Origin: Bacteroidales bacterium
Lineage (GTDB): Bacteria > Bacteroidota > Bacteroidia > Bacteroidales > UBA12077
Direction of reading: 5' to 3'
DNA length: 5,018 nt
Assembly (NCBI GenBank): GCA_030600865.1
Contig: JAUVUS010000237.1
Coordinates: forward strand, 1 to 5,018
The notes below the pieces were generated by a model. It searched no databases. It was given only the letters and a program-made list of their open reading frames with translations, and was not told the origin of the DNA. Positions 1 through 5,018 of the stretch are shown one piece after another. How positions within the stretch are numbered: the first letter of the stretch is position 1; every line of letters starts with the position of its first letter. The position numbers and the translations under genes are program-made.

Positions 1-362
1 TATATGGTGGCATTTTAAATTATTTACCTTATAAAATTCCTGTTTGGGCAACAAAAAAAGTAAAAGACTTGCAATTTTTAAGTTCGTTTAGATATGTTAT
101 CGTATTGCTTCTTTTCCCAATTTATTACATTATTCTAATAATTGTTGGGTTGTTTATAATAGAACCCTGGTGGTTACAAATTGCCGTTCCTGTTAGTTTG
201 CTTTTTGCAGGATTATTTGCATTTCATTATTATATTGAAGTTAAAAAAATGTTTGCCCGATTAAGATTTAATCTAAAAACATGGTTTAAAAATAAAGATC
301 TATCCGAACTAAAAGATCATTATAAATTTATTGTTCAAAAGATGGATAGTATTACAAAATAA
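1..362 (+). CDS. Lysophospholipid/glycerol-phosphate acyltransferase-like membrane protein, C-terminal fragment
   Basis: This is the 3' end of a gene that begins before the window. The frame is open from base 3 and gives 119 residues before a TAA at 360-362. A TTG at 69 could be read as a start, but the frame stays open through it and the residues before it fit the protein, so it is not the real start. The visible part opens with a GG-N-LP motif followed by a lysine-rich stretch with a KD pair (about residues 1-22). Two hydrophobic segments follow (about 31-53 and 57-78), then a charged, probably cytoplasmic tail. This layout (Leu-Pro-Pro/Tyr motif, KD, 'SSFRY', then paired membrane helices) recalls the C-terminal part of the long Bacteroidota 1-acyl-glycerol-3-phosphate or glycerol-3-phosphate acyltransferases, which acylate phospholipid precursors at the inner membrane. 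The catalytic HX4D motif would lie upstream, out of view, so the family call is by resemblance only. Confidence 0.6.
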   Translation, partial: YGGILNYLPYKIPVWATKKVKDLQFLSSFRYVIVLLLFPIYYIILIIVGLFIIEPWWLQIAVPVSLLFAGLFAFHYYIEVKKMFARLRFNLKTWFKNKDLSELKDHYKFIVQKMDSITK

Positions 363-367
363 GAAAG

Positions 368-394
368 GGAGCTATCAATTTCAAAACTCCTGAC
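368..394 (+). repeat. Outer repeat, left copy (degenerate palindromic element)
   Basis: Bases 368-381 read GGAGCTATCAATTT and match 13 of 14 bases of 817-830 in direct orientation. Bases 387-394 (CTCCTGAC) are the exact reverse complement of 813-820 (GTCAGGAG). Within this copy GGAG (368-371) can pair with CTCC (387-390), giving only a weak hairpin. Combined with the right copy, an intact element would read GTCAGGAG, then about 15 bases, then CTCCTGAC. The left copy has lost part of its left arm. It lies 6 bases after the upstream stop codon. Confidence 0.5.
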
Positions 395-441
395 TCAGCG
401 TAAAGGCTTTGTCACTATTGTCGGCTGTCATATATCACTTT

Positions 442-483
442 TTTTTGAATATCGAATAATGATTAACGAATGTCGAATAATGA
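442..483 (+). repeat. GAATATCGAATAATGA tandem pair and left arm of inverted repeat
   Basis: Bases 447-462 and 468-483 are two tandem 16-base units with a 21-base period that differ at one position (A or G at the fifth base). Bases 442-458 are also the exact reverse complement of 741-757, making a perfect 17-bp inverted repeat around a 282-bp spacer. No coding function is visible. Confidence 0.7.
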
Positions 484-722
484 AGTTAAGTGCAGTATCA
501 GAACTCCTAATCCAATTATTGTAAATTAGTGTTTTATAAAAAATTAGTAAAAAGCAATATTGTAGCTTTGTAGCCAAATTAATATTTCAAATTCATTAAA
601 GCTTAATATCAGCAGTATAGTATTTATACAACATGATATTACGTTATTCAAAACAAAAAATACAACACAATATTTTTTAGTGGGTCAGTATTTAGTATAT
701 AAGCGCAACAACAAATCTTAAA

Positions 723-757
723 TCGATATTCAGTGTTCGATATTCGATATTCAAAAA
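723..757 (-). repeat. TCGATATTC repeats and right arm of inverted repeat
   Basis: The 9-mer TCGATATTC occurs three times, at 723-731, 737-745 and 744-752, the last two overlapping by two bases. Bases 741-757 form the right arm of the 17-bp inverted repeat whose left arm is 442-458. Read on the minus strand it has the same style as the left tandem pair (five T, then GAATATCGAATA). Confidence 0.7.
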
Positions 758-812
758 GCGACACGATAATTTACAAAGAGAAATTTCTAATCTGTTGATA
801 TTTAGCCACCAG

Positions 813-830
813 GTCAGGAGCTATGAATTT
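813..830 (+). repeat. Outer repeat, right copy
   Basis: Bases 817-830 (GGAGCTATGAATTT) repeat 368-381 directly with one mismatch. Bases 813-820 are the reverse complement of 387-394. This copy keeps the left arm of the presumed palindrome but has no CTCCTGAC arm after it; it ends 7 bases before the stop codon of the minus-strand gene at 838. Confidence 0.5.
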
Positions 831-837
831 GCGTCTA

Positions 838-1455
838 TTATCGATAAGAATACGCTATTCCGTATAAAGTTACAGCAGGAATCTCGCCAAAAGCAACATT
901 TGTTTTTTTATCAGTAATTAAAACGATGTTGGCATTTACTAATGCTGCTTTTCTTCGAAGAACAATTGTTGCGGTTCTTTCTAAAGATTTTGGAGTCGAA
1001 TATCCCCTGTCGCTACCCTCAGCTTTTGCTTCCAGCTTGGCAACTTCAATTAATCCTTCAACATCATCAGGATTTTCCGTTACCTTGACTTTTCGATAAT
1101 CACCAACCTCACGAACTTCGGGAGCTGTTTCATTTAGTATTTCAACTTTACCTGTTTTGTACTCAATTTTATGAACCAATCGTTGATCCATTTTTTTTAC
1201 TTTAGTATCACCCGGTAAAGAATAGTATAAATCGTTTAAATATATTTTTTTTACATCGACAAACATTTTGGTACCATCATGCTGATATATAATGTCTGAT
1301 TTTTGTTTTTGCTCAGCATTTTCTTTCTTGTCATACTTTATTTCTTCGTCTTGATTTACAATCGTTGTGTCAGTTTCTTCAGGGTAAATAACCTGCGCTG
1401 TAATATTATTACTAATCAAAAAAAATGTAATTATACCGATAACTATCCTTATCAT
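838..1455 (-). CDS. Small secreted protein of unknown function
   Basis: This encodes 205 residues with ATG at 1455-1453 and TAA at 840-838. An in-frame TAA lies about 15 bases upstream of the ATG, so this start is secure. Residues 1-20 form a Sec signal peptide: basic start, hydrophobic core, then 'ITA' before Q21 as the likely type I cleavage site. There is no lipobox cysteine, so periplasmic or surface location is inferred. Residues 22-53 are acidic, lysine/glutamine-rich and probably disordered. Residues 54-110 hold a beta-rich stretch (DIIYQHDGTKM ... VHKIEYKTGKVEIL), a style common in Bacteroidota proteins that starts with a 'D-I-x-dG' motif and ends in 'V-x-KI-Y-x-G'. Residues 134-205 look like a separate domain with 'ALVNANIVLIT' and an ending 'GIAYSYR', reminiscent of small envelope proteins with an A-x-x-x-GAN core. 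I cannot name the family. It has its own promoter and is probably monocistronic. Confidence 0.8.
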   Translation of the reverse strand: MIRIVIGIITFFLISNNITAQVIYPEETDTTIVNQDEEIKYDKKENAEQKQKSDIIYQHDGTKMFVDVKKIYLNDLYYSLPGDTKVKKMDQRLVHKIEYKTGKVEILNETAPEVREVGDYRKVKVTENPDDVEGLIEVAKLEAKAEGSDRGYSTPKSLERTATIVLRRKAALVNANIVLITDKKTNVAFGEIPAVTLYGIAYSYR

Positions 1456-1506
1456 AACTGTTTGTTTTTAAATTATAAATTAGCAAAAACAAAAATCAAT
1501 ATTATA

Positions 1507-1536
1507 CAAAAATACTAGATAAATAAAAATATTCAA
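1507..1536 (-). promoter_or_regulatory. Bacteroidota-type promoter for the secreted-protein gene
   Basis: On the minus strand a -7 box TATTTTTG (1514-1507) fits the TAnnTTTG consensus of the primary sigma factor of this phylum. A TTG (1536-1534) lies 19 bp upstream, at the expected -33 position. Transcription would start near 1500, giving a leader of roughly 45 bases before the ATG. The leader is A-rich just before the start codon with no Shine-Dalgarno match, which is normal for this phylum. Confidence 0.65.
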
Positions 1537-1565
1537 GTTTAACAACACTTAAATCCAAAATCATA

Positions 1566-1598
1566 CCAAAATAAAAAGCTGTCCTTTTGAGACAGCTT
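1566..1598 (-). terminator. Rho-independent terminator of the cDPG-synthetase-like gene
   Basis: A perfect 8-bp stem (AAGCTGTC 1576-1583 with GACAGCTT 1591-1598) has a 7-base loop. Read on the minus strand it is followed by TTTTTATTTT (1577-1568). It begins 21 bases after the stop codon of the minus-strand gene ending at 1620. The U-tract is on the minus-strand side, so it acts in that direction and insulates the promoter at 1507-1536 from read-through. Confidence 0.85.
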
Positions 1599-1619
1599 CT
1601 TAAATAAATGAAAATTATA

Positions 1620-2960
1620 TTATTTTAAATTTTTCTTTTGAATAAAATCGTTAACAGCCTGTGCTAGATCAGGTTGACCAATTTCTTGTAAATCATAACC
1701 TACTTTTACGGTTGGCTTGTTAATTTTTACGATTCTGCTAAGATCAATTGGAGTAGCAATAACAACAACATCGCAAGGAGTTTTGTCTATTGTAGTTTCC
1801 AAATCTTTTATTTGCTCATCACCATATCCCATTGCAGGAAGTAATGTTCCAATGTTAGGATAAATTCTGAAAGTTTCCGCTAATTTACCAACAGCAAATC
1901 CTCTAGGATCAACCAGTTCTGCAGCACCGCATTTACGAGCCGCAACAGTACCAGCTCCTATTTTCATTTCACCATGAGTTAATGTTGGTCCATCCTCAAC
2001 AACAAGAACTTTTTTACCTCTAACCAATTCGGGCTTATCAATAGTAAGTGGAGAAGCTGCATCAACAACTACAGCATTAGGATTAACTTTTGCTATATTA
2101 TCGCGAACGATTTGAATAGCATCAGCATCAGCAGAATCCATTTTGTTAATTACAACATAGTCAGCTATGCGTAAAGTAGCTTCGCCAGGGTAATATGACA
2201 ATTCATGACCTGGTCTGTGTGGGTCAACAACAGTAACCATTAAGTCAGGTTTGTAGAATGGGAAGTCATTATTTCCACCATCCCAAAGAATAACATCACA
2301 ACCATCAGGATCATTTTCAGCAGCTCTTACGATTGCTTCATAATCAACTCCGGCATAAATTACATTACCACGCACTACGTGTGGCTCATACTCTTCCATT
2401 TCTTCAATAGTACACTTATGCTTAGCTAAATCTTCAACAGTAGCAAAACGCTGAACTTTTTGAGCAACTAAATCGCCATAAGGCATTGGGTGACGAATAG
2501 CAACCACTTTTAGTCCTTGCTCCATCAATAATTCGATAATTCTACGTGAAGTTTGTGATTTACCACAACCAGTACGAACAGCACCAACAGCAATAACCGG
2601 CTTGGTACTTTTGATCATTGTTCTTTCAGGACCCAATAAAACAAAGTTTGCACCAGTAGCATTAACTAATGCACTTAAATTCATTACTACCTGATAAGGT
2701 ACATCACTATATGAAAATACACAGTCTTCAACTGCCAATTCTTTAATTAATTTTTCTAAATCATCCTGAGCATAAATAGGAATTCCTGCAGGATATAAAC
2801 TGCCAGCTAATTCAGCAGGATATTTTCTTCCATCAATATCTGGAATTTGAGCAGCAGTAAAAGCAACAACATTATAATCCGCGTTGTCTCTGTAATAAGT
2901 ATTAAAGTTATGAAAATCTCTTCCGGCGGCTCCGATAATAAGAACATTTTTCTTAGCCAT
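1620..2960 (-). CDS. Cyclic 2,3-diphosphoglycerate synthetase homologue (P-loop GTPase-like)
   Basis: A complete 446-residue protein of the family typified by archaeal cyclic 2,3-diphosphoglycerate synthetase, which closes 2,3-diphosphoglycerate into its cyclic diphosphate using ATP. It is cytoplasmic: no signal or membrane segment. Residues 4-13 (NVLIIGAAGR, then DFHNFN) form a Rossmann-like start typical of the family. A P-loop-like RTGCGKS lies at 129-135, with the first glycine shifted compared with a classical Walker A. HPMPYGDL (157-164), WDGGNND (226-232, Walker-B-like) and NKMD (272-275, a G4-type guanine-binding motif) follow. VEDGPTLTHG (321-330) and GYG-EQ near 378-383 are further conserved-looking stretches. 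The start is supported by AAGGAG five bases before the ATG and an in-frame TAA about 20 bases upstream. It stands alone, with its own terminator and probable promoter. GC is higher than in neighbours (hand counts of three 60-base lines gave about 33-48%, against 28% for one acpH line). Family membership is confident; the true product in a bacterium is uncertain, and another phosphoryl substrate or nucleotide is possible. Confidence 0.88.
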   Translation of the reverse strand: MAKKNVLIIGAAGRDFHNFNTYYRDNADYNVVAFTAAQIPDIDGRKYPAELAGSLYPAGIPIYAQDDLEKLIKELAVEDCVFSYSDVPYQVVMNLSALVNATGANFVLLGPERTMIKSTKPVIAVGAVRTGCGKSQTSRRIIELLMEQGLKVVAIRHPMPYGDLVAQKVQRFATVEDLAKHKCTIEEMEEYEPHVVRGNVIYAGVDYEAIVRAAENDPDGCDVILWDGGNNDFPFYKPDLMVTVVDPHRPGHELSYYPGEATLRIADYVVINKMDSADADAIQIVRDNIAKVNPNAVVVDAASPLTIDKPELVRGKKVLVVEDGPTLTHGEMKIGAGTVAARKCGAAELVDPRGFAVGKLAETFRIYPNIGTLLPAMGYGDEQIKDLETTIDKTPCDVVVIATPIDLSRIVKINKPTVKVGYDLQEIGQPDLAQAVNDFIQKKNLK

Positions 2961-2964
2961 AATT

Positions 2965-2972
2965 TCTCCTTT
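2965..2972 (-). promoter_or_regulatory. Strong Shine-Dalgarno site of the cDPG-synthetase-like gene
   Basis: On the minus strand AAGGAGAA precedes the ATG, with AGGAG (2970-2966) five bases from it. It is the only clear Shine-Dalgarno match in the window; the other starts have only A-rich leaders. It confirms the start at 2960 and suggests efficient translation. Confidence 0.6.
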
Positions 2973-3008
2973 TTTATTTTAATTGTTTATTTTTAAATAA
3001 TTGTCAGA

Positions 3009-3016
3009 CAAAGTTA
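3009..3016 (-). promoter_or_regulatory. Probable -7 box of the cDPG-synthetase-like gene
   Basis: The minus-strand sequence TAACTTTG (3016-3009) matches the TAnnTTTG consensus exactly. Transcription would start near 3003, giving a leader of about 43 bases. No TTTG or TTG sits at the -33 position (about 3036-3039), so the promoter is only half supported. An 11-base palindrome, TTGTC-A-GACAA (3001-3011), overlaps the predicted start point and could be an operator. Confidence 0.45.
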
Positions 3017-3134
3017 TATTTTAAAGTCATAATTCATAGTTTAACTATATAAAGTTTAGGTTGTGAATTGCTTAACATTTTTTAACAATCTTTTAATTCA
3101 GTGATAATTATAGAAATCCGATAAAAAGAATAAA

Positions 3135-3160
3135 AACATGTTAAGAAACATATATATGTT
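3135..3160. repeat. Two nested AACAT/ATGTT palindromes upstream of acpH
   Basis: AACATGTT (3135-3142) is a perfect 8-bp palindrome and AACATATATATGTT (3147-3160) a perfect 14-bp palindrome. Both share the half-sites AACAT and ATGTT and lie 4 bases apart. They sit about 85-110 bp upstream of the acpH ATG in a divergent intergenic region, a plausible place for a dimeric regulator. In DNA this AT-rich, chance palindromes are common, so function is unproven. Confidence 0.35.
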
Positions 3161-3176
3161 AATAACAGATTTTTTG

Positions 3177-3206
3177 TTTGAACAATATATAATAAAAATA
3201 TGCTTT
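3177..3206 (+). promoter_or_regulatory. Possible weak promoter for acpH
   Basis: TTTG at 3177-3180 could be a -33 element, with TATGCTTT at 3199-3206 (18-bp spacing) as an imperfect -7 box. The -7 box keeps TA and two of the TTTG bases only. The start point would be near 3213, about 30 bases before the ATG. TTGTT-TG-AACAA (3174-3185) forms a short inverted repeat over the -33 element. Confidence 0.3.
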
Positions 3207-3243
3207 AACTTAGTATAGAAATCAATTACGAATAATAAGATAG

Positions 3244-3840
3244 ATGAACTTTCTTGCACATATATATCTTTCCGGAAATAATGAAGAAGTTAAAATCGGC
3301 AACTTCATTGGAGATTATGTGAAAGGAAGTGCATATCATATTTATCCTGAAAAGATAAAAGAAGGAATATTATTACACAGATTTATAGATTCTTTCACAG
3401 ATAAAAGTACGCATACACTTGATGCTAAATTACTGTTTGCCCCGAAATACAGAAAGTATGCAGGAGTAGTCATTGATATTATTTATGATCATTTTCTTGC
3501 TGCTAACTGGAGTAGATATTCTTATATAACACTAAAAGATTTTATTGATGATTTTCATGAGTTGCTAATTAAACACAACGATATGCTTCCAACCGAAGCG
3601 CAAAATATTGTTCCTAAACTAATTCGTAATAAGAGGTTATATTCATATAAAGATATTGAAGGTATTCGATCGGTATTAAGTACAATGTCAAAATATACTT
3701 CATTGCCTGACCATTCAGATTTTGCAATTGAAGTATTAGAGAACAACTATGAACTGCTAAAACGATATTTTTTCTTGTTTTTTTCTGATATTACATATTA
3801 CATAAAAACAGTGCATAATATAGATATTAAAGGGATTTAA
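3244..3840 (+). CDS. acpH: Acyl carrier protein phosphodiesterase (ACP hydrolase)
   Basis: A complete 198-residue protein, close to the roughly 193 residues of E. coli AcpH. The enzyme removes the 4'-phosphopantetheine arm from holo-ACP, giving apo-ACP and free phosphopantetheine, in the cytoplasm. Family signatures are clear: MNFLAHIYLSG at the N-terminus (H6), GNFIGDYVKG at 19-28 with D24 in the position of a catalytic aspartate, GILLHRFIDSFTD at 41-53 (H45, R46, D49, D53), and GVVIDIIYDHFLAANW at 74-89 (D78, D82, H83). These His/Asp residues would hold a metal in an HD-like helical fold. The rest is helical and ends in an aromatic stretch (about 174-187). The ATG directly follows an in-frame TAG at 3241, so no longer start is possible. 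No Shine-Dalgarno is seen. It is divergent from the cDPG-synthetase-like gene and 183 bp upstream of the KamA-like gene; co-transcription is possible but not shown. Confidence 0.87.
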   Translation: MNFLAHIYLSGNNEEVKIGNFIGDYVKGSAYHIYPEKIKEGILLHRFIDSFTDKSTHTLDAKLLFAPKYRKYAGVVIDIIYDHFLAANWSRYSYITLKDFIDDFHELLIKHNDMLPTEAQNIVPKLIRNKRLYSYKDIEGIRSVLSTMSKYTSLPDHSDFAIEVLENNYELLKRYFFLFFSDITYYIKTVHNIDIKGI

Positions 3841-3949
3841 TTCTTATTTAACATATTATACCTTTTATTTCTGCTCATTTTTCGATAGTTTTGCATTTCC
3901 TGAAAAGTTCCTTTTAGATTCAATCCCTAATGTAAAAGGATTTATATAA

Positions 3950-3989
3950 TCTGCATTTTAAGTTCTATTTAAAACAATATTATTGCAGA
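3950..3989 (+). other. Possible nested stem-loop between acpH and the KamA-like gene
   Basis: TCTGCA (3950-3955) can pair with TGCAGA (3984-3989), and inside it TTTTAA pairs with TTAAAA (about 3956-3973). A short T-run (3995-3999) follows. It could be a weak terminator for acpH or a leader structure for the next gene. The inner stem is all A/T and the outer loop is unbalanced, so support is low. A second candidate, CCTTTTA (3910-3916) with TAAAAGG (3933-3939), has a 16-base loop and no U-tract. Confidence 0.3.
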
Positions 3990-4023
3990 CTAGATTTTTG
4001 AATTATCTAAATTGATAAGAGAG

Positions 4024-5018
4024 ATGGCCAATTATTCAGCAGAAGAAAAAGTTCAAATATGTCACAAGTCACAAATTAAATTAAATCAGTTACTTGATGA
4101 AAACCCGAGACTTAAAGAAATATTGTTTAATTCAGAAAATGAACTTGAGGTAAATAAATCTATAAAAGAATGGGCTGAATCGGAGCTAAAAAATAACGAA
4201 TTAGCTTTCAAATACTATAAACAAGAAGTTTCAGGCCGAAAAGTTTTTGAGAAAATAAAATGGCAGGAAGTTGCCGCAATTCGAATTCTGGATTATATCG
4301 ATCATACCGATCAGGTATATACAGATCTTAACGTACGCGGACAAAAGCGTATAAACACACCATTTAAAATTTTATGGCTTGCTGCTAAAGATGGAACCGG
4401 TGGAGGTAAATACTGCTTTTTTTTAGATATGTTGGAATTATTCAGACAATTTTCTGGTCGAAAGAAATACAGGACACCTTCGAGAGAACAAATTGAACAA
4501 TGGATGGACAAACATCCATCGGGATTGGATCAGGATATTATAGAAAAAAGGGAGAAGAATAAAGAACGAATTATTAATATCATTATTGATTTAATTGATT
4601 CGGGTAAAATAAAAAGTGCCAGATTTTCTTTCGAAGCAGGATTATCATTTGAAGAAAAAACAGACAAGATAAACGAATGGTGGAATAGTAAATTATTTCA
4701 TTTAAAATTCGCAGTTAGGAATCGGGAACTTTTAAACAGAATGCTTGATTATTCATTGGATTCCGAAACAATGTCAATGTTAAAAGAAGCTGAAGTTCAA
4801 GGAATTCCATTCTTTGTTAATCCATATTATCTTTCACTGCTGAATCCAGATAAAAGAAAAAGATCATATTCTGATTCAGCAATACGGGATTACATTATTT
4901 ATAGTAAAGAATTAGTTAACGAATTCGGGCATATTGTTGCTTGGGAAAAAGAAGATATTGTTGAATCAGGAAAACCTAATGCCGCTGGCTGGATGCTTCC
5001 ATCAATACATAGTGTTCA
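4024..5018 (+). CDS. KamA-family (lysine 2,3-aminomutase-like) radical SAM protein, N-terminal part
   Basis: The frame is open from ATG 4024 to the window end, giving 331 residues. An in-frame TAG at 3991-3993 limits the start; an in-frame TTG at 4012 is less likely. Lysine 2,3-aminomutases use S-adenosylmethionine, a [4Fe-4S] cluster and PLP to move an amino group from the alpha to the beta carbon of lysine. The call rests on the region from about residue 255: GIPFFVNPYYLSLLNPD (260-276) matches the ITPYYLSL-type segment before the radical SAM core, and NAAGWMLPSIHSV (319-331) matches the lead-in seen in long Bacteroidota KamA-like proteins. The CxxxCxxC cluster should come shortly after the window end. 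Residues 1-230 form a mostly helical extension, longer than the short N-terminus of classical KamA (about 416 residues in total), with RILDYIDHTDQVYTDLNVRG (87-106) and KDGTGGGKYCFFLDMLELFRQF (122-143) as its most distinctive parts. No close paralogue function is known to me, so substrate is uncertain. Confidence 0.65.
   Translation, partial: MANYSAEEKVQICHKSQIKLNQLLDENPRLKEILFNSENELEVNKSIKEWAESELKNNELAFKYYKQEVSGRKVFEKIKWQEVAAIRILDYIDHTDQVYTDLNVRGQKRINTPFKILWLAAKDGTGGGKYCFFLDMLELFRQFSGRKKYRTPSREQIEQWMDKHPSGLDQDIIEKREKNKERIINIIIDLIDSGKIKSARFSFEAGLSFEEKTDKINEWWNSKLFHLKFAVRNRELLNRMLDYSLDSETMSMLKEAEVQGIPFFVNPYYLSLLNPDKRKRSYSDSAIRDYIIYSKELVNEFGHIVAWEKEDIVESGKPNAAGWMLPSIHSV

Larger units (their letters stand above)
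363..837. other. Gene-free intergenic stretch carrying paired repeats
   Basis: This 475-bp stretch lies between the convergent ends of the acyltransferase-like gene (+) and the secreted-protein gene (-). I find no convincing open reading frame, tRNA or rRNA in it. It is strongly AT-rich in its centre (about 485-720). Its organisation is roughly symmetrical: outer repeats at 368-394 and 813-830, and inner repeats rich in GAATATCGAA at 442-483 and 723-757 in opposite orientation. Neither flanking gene has a classical GC-rich hairpin with a U-tract here, so the repeats may stand in for transcription ends. The core could be a remnant of a small non-coding mobile unit; this is inference. Confidence 0.6.

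Noticed and set aside
69..362. A separate 97-residue membrane protein starting at TTG 69
   Set aside because: The frame is open back to the window start and the residues before 69 fit the same acyltransferase-like family, so this is the end of a longer gene.
655..678. Hairpin AAAAAATA / TATTTTTT in the repeat region
   Set aside because: The stem is entirely A/T with an 8-base loop; it would be very weak and is expected by chance in such AT-rich DNA.
363..837. CRISPR array
   Set aside because: The repeats are short, differ in orientation and lack regular spacers, and no cas gene is present.
1303..1518. A 71-codon plus-strand open frame rich in hydrophobic residues
   Set aside because: It runs antisense through the signal peptide region and promoter of the secreted-protein gene, resembles no protein I know, and its hydrophobicity comes from T-rich DNA.
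3555..3746. A 63-codon minus-strand open frame
   Set aside because: It lies wholly inside acpH, whose frame carries clear family motifs; no start signal supports the antisense frame.
4387..4413. Walker-A-like KDGTGGGK in the KamA-like protein
   Set aside because: The spacing does not fit GxxxxGK[ST]: an aspartate occupies the first glycine position and a tyrosine follows the lysine. No Walker B is evident.
4311..4511. A 66-codon minus-strand open frame
   Set aside because: It is antisense to the KamA-like coding region, which is open for 331 codons with coherent protein features.

Overview
The window looks like chromosomal DNA of a low-GC member of the Bacteroidota, probably an anaerobic or marine lineage near Marinilabiliales/Bacteroidales. 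The reasons are the AT-rich intergenic DNA, mostly absent Shine-Dalgarno sites, a promoter matching the Bacteroidota pattern (TTG, 19 bp, TAnnTTTG), an N-terminal secretion signal ending in the 'TAQ' common in this phylum, and the gene families present. The lineage is an inference from sequence style; no marker gene is present.

Layout from left to right: (1) the C-terminal end of a membrane acyltransferase-like protein (+, to 362). (2) A 475-bp gene-free stretch (363-837) with paired repeats: a perfect 17-bp inverted repeat around a 282-bp core, and outer repeats that look like two halves of one palindromic element. (3) A small secreted protein of unknown function (-, 838-1455) with a good Bacteroidota promoter. 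(4) A rho-independent terminator (1566-1598), then a complete homologue of cyclic 2,3-diphosphoglycerate synthetase (-, 1620-2960), the most distinctive gene here. (5) A divergent intergenic region (2961-3243) with a probable promoter and several short palindromes. (6) A complete acyl-carrier-protein phosphodiesterase of the AcpH family (+, 3244-3840). (7) A 183-bp spacer with a possible stem-loop. (8) The first 331 codons of a long KamA-type (lysine 2,3-aminomutase family) radical SAM protein (+, 4024 to the window end), cut before its expected cysteine cluster.

The genes do not form one obvious operon. The secreted protein and the cDPG-synthetase-like gene share a strand but are separated by a terminator and a new promoter; acpH and the KamA-like gene share the other strand but are 183 bp apart. 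Themes are lipid and acyl-carrier metabolism (acyltransferase, AcpH) and two families whose best-known archaeal products, cyclic 2,3-diphosphoglycerate and beta-lysine derivatives, are compatible solutes. That link is speculative. I see no tRNA, rRNA, CRISPR array, transposase or phage gene, and no clear candidate for a wholly new multi-gene system.
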